Origin: Micromonospora chokoriensis
GTDB lineage: Bacteria > Actinomycetota > Actinomycetes > Mycobacteriales > Micromonosporaceae
Direction of reading: 5' to 3'
Assembly: GCF_000718555.1 (NCBI RefSeq)
Contig: NZ_JOAN01000003.1
Location: forward strand, 356,827 to 420,826
Length of the DNA: 64,000 nucleotides
Below the pieces are notes generated by a model that was not told where the DNA came from, ran no database searches, and saw only the letters and a program-made list of their open reading frames with translations. Positions 46,162 through 54,693 of this stretch are shown one piece after another. The translations under genes and the position numbers were made by a program. How positions within the stretch are numbered: position 1 is the first letter of the stretch; the number at the start of each line of letters is the position of its first letter.

Positions 46162-46509
46162 CTAGATGTTCACGTTGACCGGACGGCTGAACGACGACTC
46201 GATCTGTCCGGAAGCCGACCCCACGTTTCCGGCCGACGTGTTGTCGGATGTCGTCACATGGACCTGCGACTTGCCGAGGCCAGCGCCGATGGCCGACAGG
46301 CTCGTGAAGATCTGGTTGAACTTCGTGAACAACTCCGCCTTCGCCGTCTCGAACGACGATCCGGACTGGCCCTGCCACGACTGTCGTGAGTGCTCCATGT
46401 CCTGGACCAGGCTAAGTAGATGCTGGCGGATCTGCTGGGCCCGTTGGTCCAGTCCCTGACCGCCACGGCCGATGGCGTCGCCACCTTCGACGGTGATGAA
46501 CGTACTCAT
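46162..46509 (-). CDS. WXG100 protein (EsxA/B-like), 115 aa
   Basis: MSTFITVEGGDAIGRGGQGL opens a helix-turn-helix with SWQGQSGSSFETAKAEL, where WQG is the WXG motif. A roughly 25-residue Ser/Asn/Gly tail follows (SASGQIESSFSRPVNVNI), making it longer than the usual 95-100 aa. GGGGAGG lies 8 nt before the ATG. It is the first gene of the esx-esx-membrane protein operon. Confidence 0.88.
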   Translation of the reverse strand: MSTFITVEGGDAIGRGGQGLDQRAQQIRQHLLSLVQDMEHSRQSWQGQSGSSFETAKAELFTKFNQIFTSLSAIGAGLGKSQVHVTTSDNTSAGNVGSASGQIESSFSRPVNVNI

Positions 46510-46638
46510 GGCGCTGACCTCCCCGAAAAGGCAGCGGGCGGGAAGACGCCCGCGCCCTGAAGGTAGCACTCCCAGTCTTGCGCGGTCGCTTACAGTGATA
46601 TCGATGGTCCTGGCAACCGTCAACATCGAGGGGGAACG
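46510..46638. promoter_or_regulatory. divergent promoter region: esx operon / effector operon
   Basis: A 129-bp gap. TACCTT (46565-46560, minus strand) is a candidate -10 for the esx operon and TACAGT (46592-46597, plus) for the effector operon. The plus mRNA carries GAGGGGG before its ATG. Sharing one control region would couple apparatus and effector expression. Confidence 0.4.
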
Positions 46639-47079
46639 ATGGGTGACACGCCAACGCCAATGCCTACTCCTGGCCCGCCGCCGACGACGGTGGCACCGCC
46701 CGGTGCGCAGCCACAACCGACACCATCGCCATCGCCCGGGCCGACCACGCCCGGCAGCCCGCTGACCATGTATCCGGGTGTCGTGCTGCAGGCCGGGCGT
46801 GATCTCGACCGGGTCGGCGACGACATCACCACCATCGGGCAGCGGATCAAGGGGATGCGGGGCCAGGGTGCGATGCATCCCACGGCGGCGGCCGCCTTCG
46901 ACCTCATGGTCTCCAGCCAGGTCGCCCGCGGTGACGACCTCGCGCGCTTCACGCACATGGCAGCCGATCGTGCCGAACGCTCCGCGCATGTCGTGCGGTG
47001 GGCGGACGAGTCGTCCACCATCACCGGCTCTGGGTGGCGTCCCGGAAGGCCGTCCACATTCCTCGACGGCCTCGACTGA
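46639..47079 (+). CDS. proline-rich helical protein of the effector operon
   Basis: 146 aa. The first 42 residues are mostly Pro/Thr (PTPMPTPGPPPTT, PTPSPSPGPTTPGSP). The rest is a helical domain, YPGVVLQAGRDLDRVGDDIT and AAAFDLMVSSQVARGDDLAR, of WXG-like length but without a WXG motif. It lies 15 bp before the toxin gene. It resembles the small partner or chaperone proteins (Lap/Esp type) needed for export of LXG/WXG toxins. The function is inferred from position only. Confidence 0.6.
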   Translation: MGDTPTPMPTPGPPPTTVAPPGAQPQPTPSPSPGPTTPGSPLTMYPGVVLQAGRDLDRVGDDITTIGQRIKGMRGQGAMHPTAAAAFDLMVSSQVARGDDLARFTHMAADRAERSAHVVRWADESSTITGSGWRPGRPSTFLDGLD

Positions 47080-47094
47080 CCCGGAGCGACCGCG

Positions 47095-48609
47095 ATGATC
47101 CCGAGAGAGGACGGCGGCACACTGCTGCCCATGCCGGTGCCGGCCGTGCCGCAGCCGGAGGGCGATCCGGCCACTCTGCACAACTACGCCAAGACGTACC
47201 TGCAGATGGCCTGGTGGAGCGAGACCCTGCGCAATGATCTGATCACGACCGGGCGCTGGATCCTGGTGTCGATGGATTTCGACGGCGTCCGCGAGTACGC
47301 CGAGCGCAAGCTACTCAACCTGATCAGCGAGATTGGCCTGCACCACCGCGGCTACACCCAGGCCTCGCACGCCTGTGAGCAGTACGCCAAGCGGCTGGCC
47401 GCGCTCAAGACCGGTGCGAGAGAGCTCAACCGGCAGGCGGGTGAGTACAACCAGGCGCTCACGGTGCTGCTGAGTAGGTGCACCGGTGAGATCACACCTG
47501 CCCTGCACGCCGAGATCAACGCGATGCGGACGCGCCGACGCAACCTCACCGACGCGATCGCCGCTGGCGAGGCCCTCGAACAGCAGGCGGCCGACTCAGC
47601 CGCGAAGAACTTCCTCGCCGCGAAGATCATGAACAGCAACGACCTGAACCTGCTGCGGCGCGCGGCGGATCCCAACCTGCCGGCCGACCAGCGGCAGAAT
47701 TTGCTGGCCCAGGCTCTCGGCACGGTGCTGGTGTCGGGTCTGACCAAGGAGCAGGCCGACACGCAGTTCCGCCAGCTCATGGCGCGCAACGGCATGAAGA
47801 GCGTCTTCGACTCGGTTCTGGCCGACTTCAACTCCGGCCTGGGCCGAGGTGCGGCTGGTGCGGGCGCCCGCGCGGGTCTCCGCCTCGCCGGCGGTGCACT
47901 CGGCACCGTCTTCGGCGTGGTTCTTGACCTGGCGTTGTTTCCGGACACGCTCGCCGACGGAGACCTCGACGACATGCTGAGCGGGGCCCGGCCCTTCAGC
48001 GACCTGTTGCAGAAGACCAGGCTCTTCGACGACGACGGCAACGAGATCGAGCTGCCCCACGTAGACGAGGAACCGGAACCCTCGGCCGATGGTGCCGCCA
48101 AGCCGCCGTACAACTGCGACGATCCCACCCCGGGCGACGACTGGGGTGGCCCCGGCCTCTGGCGCGACGTCAACCGCGGCACCTACGAGGCGCTGTGGAA
48201 GAGGTACCAGGAACAGGTCACCGGCGTGAAGGTCGGCCACGAATACAGCCACGGCGGTGTCGACTTTGACGGCTTCCAAAAGGCGGCTGACGGCACGGAC
48301 GTCTTCGTCGAGGCGAAGTCGCGCTTCTATTCCGGCGCATTCAAGGCAGCGACCTTCGACAAGGCGGGCAACCTGGTCGTCCCGGCAGACTCCTTTGCCG
48401 AGGAGAAACTCGACGCGCTGCTCGACCAGCTCAACAGGCAGACTGGCGCGATCAGTGACACGCCCGGAGCTAGGTTAAGGTACGTGATGGCTGAGGCGGA
48501 TGCGCTGGAAAAACTCAAGTGGTACGCGCAAAAGCATATGGACGCGGCGGCCTTCGCCAGGATCGACTGGGAGCACCAGGACAACGACTTCGACTTCGAC
48601 GGTTGCTAG
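47095..48609 (+). CDS. type VII secreted nuclease toxin (Tox-REase-5-like C-terminus)
   Basis: 504 aa. The N-terminal 200 residues are helical and WXG/LXG-like (LHNYAKTYLQMAWWSETLRN), without a Sec signal. A Gly/Ala hydrophobic stretch (about 255-285) and an acidic Pro linker (about 325-345) lead to a C-terminal toxin domain. The domain shows VKVGHEYSHGGVDFDGF then VFVEAKSRF, giving Asp390...Glu406-x-Lys408 of a PD-(D/E)xK nuclease. The pattern fits the Tox-REase-5 polymorphic toxin family. It is followed by immunity-like genes. The C-terminal codons are less GC-biased (AAA, CAT, ATA-type positions), suggesting exchange of the toxin tip. Confidence 0.78.
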   Translation: MIPREDGGTLLPMPVPAVPQPEGDPATLHNYAKTYLQMAWWSETLRNDLITTGRWILVSMDFDGVREYAERKLLNLISEIGLHHRGYTQASHACEQYAKRLAALKTGARELNRQAGEYNQALTVLLSRCTGEITPALHAEINAMRTRRRNLTDAIAAGEALEQQAADSAAKNFLAAKIMNSNDLNLLRRAADPNLPADQRQNLLAQALGTVLVSGLTKEQADTQFRQLMARNGMKSVFDSVLADFNSGLGRGAAGAGARAGLRLAGGALGTVFGVVLDLALFPDTLADGDLDDMLSGARPFSDLLQKTRLFDDDGNEIELPHVDEEPEPSADGAAKPPYNCDDPTPGDDWGGPGLWRDVNRGTYEALWKRYQEQVTGVKVGHEYSHGGVDFDGFQKAADGTDVFVEAKSRFYSGAFKAATFDKAGNLVVPADSFAEEKLDALLDQLNRQTGAISDTPGARLRYVMAEADALEKLKWYAQKHMDAAAFARIDWEHQDNDFDFDGC

Positions 48610-48615
48610 GACACC

Positions 48616-49404
48616 ATGACTGACGACATTCTTCGTACCCTGCACCTCCAGGTTGGCTGGGCTTCCCGATCCGACTGGACGGTCGCCGATGGTGCCGAGC
48701 GAATCGCGAAATCGTTGCGTCTCGTGCACGACGTCTGGCCGGAGACCACCGAGGCGTTCAAGACGAGCCGGAGCGCCAAACAGGCGATTTCTGTCGACGA
48801 CCCCGATCTGGCGCGGCGACTGGCGCCGGCGGTGAAGGCCACCCGCAATCGCAACATCTTCAAGGACAGTGAGCTGTTCGGCGACGCGACGCTCCGTCCC
48901 GCCCCGGCCGGCGGCGGTCCGATGTCGATGTCGTTCGGCCAGGTCGCGACCGCCGGCCGTTGGACCCGCGGCACCGCGACCGTCCGCGTCGACGCCCCGC
49001 TGACCGCCGCACTCGTCGAGCGCCCCGCTGCCGTCCTCGACCTGTTGACCGGGCTGGCTGAGGTGTGGCAGGCCCGCAACGCCTGGTTCGACACCCCGCG
49101 GGTCCGCCAGGAGTGGAGCTGCTGGACCGGCGACTCACCGGTGTACAGCTGGGCCACCTGGCTGCACTCGGGCTGGGCCACTGTCGACACCGCTGGGCTC
49201 GACGTCGACACCTCCGAGGTCGCCGGCGGAAAGCTCGTCGTCCTGCGCGTCGACCCGGTGGCCGTCCTCGGCGACGAGAGCCGCGAGGTGGGCAAGGACG
49301 TCATCCGGCAGCTCGCGGTCCGTACGATCATGGCCGATGGTCGCCCGCTGCCCGAGGCCAACGAGCGCCTGCGGGCGGCCTTGGCGGCCGAGGCGGGGGC
49401 ATGA
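48616..49404 (+). CDS. candidate immunity protein (Imm52-like)
   Basis: 262 aa, cytosolic, with no signal or membrane segment. It begins 6 nt after the toxin stop with AGGA upstream. The N-terminal part (WTVADGAERIAKSLRLVHDV) and the C-terminal SPVYSWATWLHSGW...AGGKLVVLRVDP fit the alpha/beta immunity family that often neighbours Tox-REase-5 toxins (Imm52). It should bind and block the nuclease in the producer. The family call is moderate; the immunity role is strongly suggested by position. Confidence 0.65.
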   Translation: MTDDILRTLHLQVGWASRSDWTVADGAERIAKSLRLVHDVWPETTEAFKTSRSAKQAISVDDPDLARRLAPAVKATRNRNIFKDSELFGDATLRPAPAGGGPMSMSFGQVATAGRWTRGTATVRVDAPLTAALVERPAAVLDLLTGLAEVWQARNAWFDTPRVRQEWSCWTGDSPVYSWATWLHSGWATVDTAGLDVDTSEVAGGKLVVLRVDPVAVLGDESREVGKDVIRQLAVRTIMADGRPLPEANERLRAALAAEAGA

Positions 49405-50090
49405 CCACGCCCGAGCTTCTGTTGTCACCGGATGACTTCTCGGTGCACGTGCAGTGGGGTCCGCGAGCGAGCGGTGTCGAGGCGACCGGCGGCCTGCTGG
49501 CCAGCGTTCTCACCCTGACGGCCGACGCGGAGCCCCGCATCACGGTCTGGTTCCCCACGGACACCGACAGCTGGGGCTACGCGGTCTCCGGGCTCTCCCA
49601 CGCCCCCGACCCGATGATCGGTCTGGCCAGGGAGTTGGCCGACGGTGACCCGCCGGCCGTGCGCGTCGAGATGGAGACCAGCGACGTCGAGCGCACCGGG
49701 GCGCCGTTGAGCAGCCTCGACATCGTGATCGGCTCCGTCGACCCGTACGACCCCAATCACGTCACCTGGACGCTGCGGGAGGCGGGCGAGCGGTTCTTGT
49801 CCTCCACGGGGGGCGCCATCTCCATGCTCCGCGCCTTGATCCTGCTTGTTGATCCCGACTGGGCCGCGATCTCCAGCCGTGAGATCGATCGACTGCAAGC
49901 CGTCGATCCGAACGGCCCTACGGTCGGTTGGGTCACGTACGTGGCGCACAGGATCCTGCGCGCCGGCGCCACCCCACCGCCGGGCGTCAGTGCTGAACCG
50001 ACACACCGCGGCTACCTCTTCACACTCGCCCCCCGCCCGGAGCAGACATCCGTGGCTGCTGTGCAGGCGATGGCGGCTGCTCTCCGCTGA
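49401..50090 (+). CDS. second candidate immunity protein, distant relative of the first
   Basis: 229 aa; ATG overlaps the preceding stop by 4 bp. It shares with its neighbour the C-terminal pattern W-x-T-[WY]-[LV] followed about 23 residues later by [GR]-G-[KY]-L-x-x-L (here GWVTYVAHRI...HRGYLFTL). It may be a diverged tandem immunity gene giving protection against variant toxin tips, or an orphan immunity. No membrane segment. Confidence 0.55.
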   Translation: MTTPELLLSPDDFSVHVQWGPRASGVEATGGLLASVLTLTADAEPRITVWFPTDTDSWGYAVSGLSHAPDPMIGLARELADGDPPAVRVEMETSDVERTGAPLSSLDIVIGSVDPYDPNHVTWTLREAGERFLSSTGGAISMLRALILLVDPDWAAISSREIDRLQAVDPNGPTVGWVTYVAHRILRAGATPPPGVSAEPTHRGYLFTLAPRPEQTSVAAVQAMAAALR

Positions 50091-50159
50091 ACGACCTCGG
50101 CGGGGCGAAACCTCCGTCATCCCTCTTCTGGTCGCCACCGAAGGTGTGGCTCAGCGCTG

Positions 50160-50199
50160 CGTGCCCGCGTACGCGGAGATCCGCGCGGCTTCGGGCACG
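50160..50199 (+). terminator. nested hairpin after the immunity genes
   Basis: Outer stem CGTGCCCG (50160-50167)/CGGGCACG (50192-50199) and inner CGCGGA-GA-TCCGCG (50172-50185). It lies 70 bp after the last immunity gene and probably ends the effector operon. 50200-50282 shows nothing else. Confidence 0.5.
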
Positions 50200-50282
50200 T
50201 GCGGGCCGGACCTGACCTTCGCTGCGCCTCGCGCGGTGGGCCAGGGTCACCATGGCCATCAATAGTCAAGGTGGTCGAAGTG

Positions 50283-50338
50283 TTGACGCTCACGTAGCAC
50301 GTCAGTAACCTTTGGTCAAAGTAATGCAAGATCTCGAC
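50283..50338 (+). promoter_or_regulatory. promoter and candidate operator of the GH87 gene
   Basis: TTGACG (-35, 50283-50288), exactly 17 bp, TAACCT (-10, 50306-50311). TGCAAGATCTCGAC (50325-50338) starts about 14 nt after the -10 box and resembles the GCAAG(N)CTTGC operators of LacI-type sugar repressors in actinobacteria. A second half-site, TCTTGCAT (50355-50362), follows. The mRNA would have a leader of about 190 nt. Confidence 0.65.
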
Positions 50339-50507
50339 AAAGCCATGCTTGGTTTCTTGCATCCAGCCGTAATTCAGCGAGTCTCCGGTGCCCCCGGCGG
50401 CCGGCGCCCCCGCGCTGGCCGTCCCCGCCTCGCAGCCCCCACCGCCACACACCCCCATCCCTGGTCACGCCGCCCCGCGGTTACCGTCCCCCAACGACAG
50501 GACAGCG

Positions 50508-53500
50508 ATGAGACGAACGAATCTGTTCAGGATGGTGGCGGCGACAGCCGCGGCCACGATGATCGCCACGGCAGGCCCGGTGACTGTCGCGAACGCGGCC
50601 GGCGCACCGCTCGGCGCGGCAACCGCGGCGAGCAGCGCCTTCGCCCCCGCCGCCACCAACCTCGCCCAGGGCCGTCCCACCCAGGAGAGCGGCCACGCCG
50701 ACGTCTACGACTCGTCGAAGGTCGTCGACGGCAACGCGGGCAGCTACTGGGAGAGCGTCAACAACTCGTTCCCGCAGTGGGTGCAGGTCGATCTCGGCTC
50801 GTCGCAGAGCGTCAACCAGGTCGTGCTGAAGCTGCCGACCTCCGGTTGGGGGACCCGGACGCAGACGCTGAGCGTGCGGGGCAGCACCAACGGGTCGTCC
50901 TTCACCGACCTGCTCGGTTCGCAGACGTACACCTTCAACCCGGCGAGCGGCAGCACCGCAACGATCAACTTCAGCTCGACCTCCACCCGCTACGTCCGGA
51001 TCACCGTCACCGCCAACAGCGGCTGGCCGGCCGGGCAGCTCTCCGAGCTGGAGGTGTACGGCAGCGGCGGCACCACCCCGGACACCACCGCGCCGAGCGC
51101 TCCGAGCAACCTGTCGTACACCCAGTCGGGCACCACCATCAGCCTCAACTGGGTGGCGTCGACCGACAACGCGGGCGGCAGCGGCGTCGCCGGCTACGAC
51201 GTCTACCGCAACGGCGCGTTCCTCCAGTCGATCGGCAACGTGACGACCTTCAACGACACCCAGCCGGCCACGGCGACCGTGTCGTACTACGTCCGTGCCC
51301 GCGACGGCGCTGGCAACCTCTCCGGCAACAGCAACACCGTCACCCGCACCGGCAGCAACCCGCCGGCCTGCACCAACGTGGCGGCGGGCAAGAGCATGAC
51401 GGCGAGCGGCTCCACCTTCAGCTTCACCCCGGACAAGGCGAACGACGGGCAGCTCGGCACCTACTGGGAGGGCGCGGCGAGCTACCCGCAGAACCTCACC
51501 GTGGCGCTGGGCGCCAACCACTCCATCTCCGGTGTCACAGTGAAGCTCAACCCGGATTCGGCGTGGGGCACCCGTACCCAGACCATCCAGGTCCTCGGCC
51601 GCGACCAGTCGTCGTCCGCGTACACCAGTCTGGTGTCGGCGGCGGCCTACCAGTTCGTCCAGGGCAGCAACGTGGTGACCATCCCGGTCAGCGCGACCAC
51701 CGCGGACGTGCAGTTGCGGTTCACCGGCAACACCGGCGCACCGTCGGGCCAGGTCGCGGAGCTTGAGGTGTGCGGCACGCCGGCGCCCAACCCGGACCTG
51801 GTCGTCAGCTCGGTGACGTGGTCGCCCACGTCGCCCAGCGAGGTATCCGCGGTCACGCTCTCGGCCGTGGTGCAGAACATCGGCTCGGCGTCCGCCGGTG
51901 CGACGACTGTCAACTTCAGCCTGGCCGGCGCGGTCGTCGGCAGCGCCACGGTCGGCGCGCTCGCCGCCGGTGCCTCGACCACCGTGTCGTTCAACGCTGG
52001 TACGCGGCCGATGGGCAGCTACGCCGTCTCGGCGGTGGTCGACCCGGCGAACACGATCGTCGAGCAGAACAACGGCAACAACAGCTTCACGGCGGCGTCG
52101 CCGCTTGTAGTGGCGCAGGCACCCGGGCCTGACCTGCAGGTGCTCAGCATCGCCTCGAACCCGCCGAACCCGGCCGTCGGGGCGTCCGTCACCTTCACCG
52201 TGACGGTCCGCAACCGGGGCACCGCCGCGACCGGCGCGACCACTGTCACCCGGCTGGTGGCGGGCAGCACCACGCTCAACACCAACACCGCCTCGATCGC
52301 CGCTGGCGCGACGGTCACCGTGGCGGTCAGCGGTAGCTGGACAGCTACCAGCGGCGGGGCCACCATCACCGCCACCGCCGACGCCACGAACGTGGTGACC
52401 GAGACCAACGAGACCAACAACGCGTTCAGCCAGTCGATCGTGGTCGGTCGGGGGGCTGCCGTTCCGTACGTCTCGTACGAGGCGGAGGCCGGGCGTTACC
52501 AGGGCACGCTGCTGGAGGCCGACGCGCTGCGTACCTTCGGGCACACCAACTTCGCCAGCGAGTCCTCGGGGCGCAAGTCGGTCCGGCTCAACAGCACCGG
52601 CCAGTTCGTCGAGTTCACCTCGGCCAACCAGGCCAACTCGATCGTGGTGCGCAACTCGATCCCGGACGCGGCGGGTGGTGGCGGCATCGAGGCGACCATC
52701 AGCCTCTACGTCAACGACGTCTTCTCCCGGAAGCTGACGTTGTCGTCGAAGCACAGCTGGCTCTACGGCAACACCGATCAGCCGGAAGGGCTTACCAACA
52801 CCCCGCAGGCCGACGCCCGACGGCTCTTCGACGAGTCGAACGCGCTGCTGGCGCAGTCGTACCCGGCCGGCACCCGGTTCAAGTTGCAGCGCGACTCGGG
52901 TGACACCGCCTCGTTCTACGTCATCGACATGATCGATCTGGAGCAGGTGGCCCCGGCGGCGAGCCAGCCGGCGGGCTGCACCTCGATCACGTCGTACGGT
53001 GCGGTCCCGAACGACGGGCTCGACGACACCGCCGCCATCCAGCGGGCGGTGACCGACGACCAGAACGGTGTCATCAGCTGCGTCTGGATCCCGGCCGGGC
53101 AGTGGCGGCAGGAGCAGAAGATCCTGACCGACGACCCGCTGAACCGGGGTACGCACAACCAGGTCGGCATCAGCAACGTCACGATCCGGGGCGCCGGCAT
53201 GTGGCACTCGCAGCTCTACACGCTGACCGAGCCGCAGAACGTGGTGGGCGGCATCAACCACCCGCACGAGGGCAACTTCGGCTTCGACATCGACAAGAAC
53301 ACCCAGATCTCCGACATCGCCATCTTCGGCTCCGGCCGGATCCGGGGCGGTGACGGCAACGCCGAGGGCGGCGTCGGTCTGAACGGTCGCTTCGGGGCCG
53401 GCACGAAGATCAGCAATGTCTGGATCGAGCACGCCAACGTGGGTGCCTGGGTGGGCCGCGACTACGACAACATCCCCGACCTGTGGGGGCCGGCCGACGG

Positions 53501-54197
53501 GCTGGAGTTCACCGGGATGCGGATCCGCAACACGTACGCCGACGGCATCAACTTCAGCAACGGCACGCGCAACTCGCGGGTGTTCAACTCGTCCTTCCGC
53601 ACCACCGGTGACGACGCGCTCGCCGTCTGGGCCAACCCGTACGTCAAGGACCGCAACGTCGACATCGCCCACGACAACCACTTCGTCAACAACACCATCC
53701 AGTTGCCCTGGCGGGCCAATGGCATCGCCATCTACGGCGGCTACGACAACTCGATCGAGAACAACCTGATCTACGACACCGCCAACTACCCGGGCATCAT
53801 GCTGGCGACCGATCACGACCCGCTGCCGTTCTCTGGCACGACGTTGATCGCCAACAACGGGCTCTACCGCACCGGCGGCGCATTCTGGAACGAGGACCAG
53901 GAGTTCGGTGCCATCACGATCTTCCCGGCGACTCGGGACATCGTCGGGGTCACCATCCGGGACACCGACATCGTCGACTCGACGTTCGACGGCATCCAGT
54001 TCAAGAACGGTGGCGGCAACATACCGAACGTCGCCATCACCAACGTCCGGATCGACAAATCCAACAATGGTGCCGGCATCCTCGCGATGAGCGGCGCGCG
54101 CGGCAACGCCAACCTCACCAACGTGACAATCACCAACTCGGCCGACGGCAACATCGTCATCCAGCCGGGCTCGCAGTTCGTCATCAACGGCGGCTAA
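50508..54197 (+). CDS. secreted modular alpha-1,3-glucanase (GH87, mycodextranase-like)
   Basis: 1229 aa. Signal peptide (residues 1 to about 30). Two F5/8-type C (discoidin) carbohydrate-binding domains (about 47-185 and 287-425) are separated by a fibronectin III domain (about 195-283). Two CARDB domains (about 430-545 and 545-645) precede a CBM35-like beta domain (about 650-820). The right-handed beta-helix catalytic domain starts at ITSYGAVPNDGLDDTAAIQ. Asp1012 (YADGINF) and Asp1035-Asp1036 (TTGDDALA) show the 23/24-residue spacing of the catalytic aspartates of known GH87 enzymes. It degrades alpha-1,3-glucan (mutan, fungal cell wall) outside the cell. It stands alone behind its own promoter. 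Confidence 0.88.
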   Translation: MRRTNLFRMVAATAAATMIATAGPVTVANAAGAPLGAATAASSAFAPAATNLAQGRPTQESGHADVYDSSKVVDGNAGSYWESVNNSFPQWVQVDLGSSQSVNQVVLKLPTSGWGTRTQTLSVRGSTNGSSFTDLLGSQTYTFNPASGSTATINFSSTSTRYVRITVTANSGWPAGQLSELEVYGSGGTTPDTTAPSAPSNLSYTQSGTTISLNWVASTDNAGGSGVAGYDVYRNGAFLQSIGNVTTFNDTQPATATVSYYVRARDGAGNLSGNSNTVTRTGSNPPACTNVAAGKSMTASGSTFSFTPDKANDGQLGTYWEGAASYPQNLTVALGANHSISGVTVKLNPDSAWGTRTQTIQVLGRDQSSSAYTSLVSAAAYQFVQGSNVVTIPVSATTADVQLRFTGNTGAPSGQVAELEVCGTPAPNPDLVVSSVTWSPTSPSEVSAVTLSAVVQNIGSASAGATTVNFSLAGAVVGSATVGALAAGASTTVSFNAGTRPMGSYAVSAVVDPANTIVEQNNGNNSFTAASPLVVAQAPGPDLQVLSIASNPPNPAVGASVTFTVTVRNRGTAATGATTVTRLVAGSTTLNTNTASIAAGATVTVAVSGSWTATSGGATITATADATNVVTETNETNNAFSQSIVVGRGAAVPYVSYEAEAGRYQGTLLEADALRTFGHTNFASESSGRKSVRLNSTGQFVEFTSANQANSIVVRNSIPDAAGGGGIEATISLYVNDVFSRKLTLSSKHSWLYGNTDQPEGLTNTPQADARRLFDESNALLAQSYPAGTRFKLQRDSGDTASFYVIDMIDLEQVAPAASQPAGCTSITSYGAVPNDGLDDTAAIQRAVTDDQNGVISCVWIPAGQWRQEQKILTDDPLNRGTHNQVGISNVTIRGAGMWHSQLYTLTEPQNVVGGINHPHEGNFGFDIDKNTQISDIAIFGSGRIRGGDGNAEGGVGLNGRFGAGTKISNVWIEHANVGAWVGRDYDNIPDLWGPADGLEFTGMRIRNTYADGINFSNGTRNSRVFNSSFRTTGDDALAVWANPYVKDRNVDIAHDNHFVNNTIQLPWRANGIAIYGGYDNSIENNLIYDTANYPGIMLATDHDPLPFSGTTLIANNGLYRTGGAFWNEDQEFGAITIFPATRDIVGVTIRDTDIVDSTFDGIQFKNGGGNIPNVAITNVRIDKSNNGAGILAMSGARGNANLTNVTITNSADGNIVIQPGSQFVINGG

Positions 54198-54216
54198 CCC
54201 GCCGCTCGCCGCTTGA

Positions 54217-54693
54217 TCAACACGGTTTCAGTGAAGTCGGGGTGTCCTGCTCTTGCGGACACCCCGACTTCCATGAAGCCGAGTCGATCGTCGCAGCGCA
54301 GGGTCCGTCGTGGGCATCGCGGCGCTGGCAGCGTCCCGCGCCGTCGATCCTGGCGTCACAGAACACTCGGGTACGCAGAAACTGCGCGTCCTCCTCGCTG
54401 AGCGTGGTCTCGCCGAAGTCGACGACGGCGAGGTGCCCGAGCGAGTCGCGCAGCGCCACGGCCAGCGCCGTGACCTCGTCGAGGCTGGTCAGCGTGGTCG
54501 GCAAGTGGATGATCCACCGCGGCGCGGCCCGTTCCGCTGGTGATGGTGGGTGGCTCCCCGCAGGATGGTTCGTTCGTAGTGCGGGCCCGGCCGCTCGGCC
54601 TGGTGGTGATGGGCGGTTACCCGTCGCGGGGTTCGCGCGTAGTGCAGGCCCGGACACCTGCGGTGGTAGGCGATCCTCAGTCGGGTGGCTCAT
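54217..54693 (-). CDS. 158-aa protein of unknown function, second gene of a pair
   Basis: Starts at an ATG overlapping the upstream gene's stop by 4 bp. Residues 1-60 are Pro/Arg-rich and contain a repeated segment (GPALRANPATGNRPSPPGRA and GPALRTNHPAGSHPPSPAERA). The folded part (RWIIHLPTTLTSLDEVTALA to FLRTRVFCDARIDGAGRCQR) ends with CQRRDAHDGPC. The last 20 codons coincide with the hairpin at 54233-54271, so the exact C-terminus is less certain. No known family is recognised. Confidence 0.5.
   Translation of the reverse strand: MSHPTEDRLPPQVSGPALRANPATGNRPSPPGRAAGPALRTNHPAGSHPPSPAERAAPRWIIHLPTTLTSLDEVTALAVALRDSLGHLAVVDFGETTLSEEDAQFLRTRVFCDARIDGAGRCQRRDAHDGPCAATIDSASWKSGCPQEQDTPTSLKPC
54233..54271. 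terminator. terminator after the GH87 gene
   Basis: GAAGTCGGGGTGTCC (54233-54247) and its exact complement (54257-54271) form a 15-bp stem with a 9-nt loop, 36 bp after the GH87 stop. It overlaps the 3' end of the opposing minus-strand gene. Confidence 0.8.

Noticed and set aside
50481..53816. 1111-codon minus frame opposite the GH87 gene
   Set aside because: The Val/Asp/Arg-rich sequence mirrors the plus-strand glucanase. No start signal or domain.
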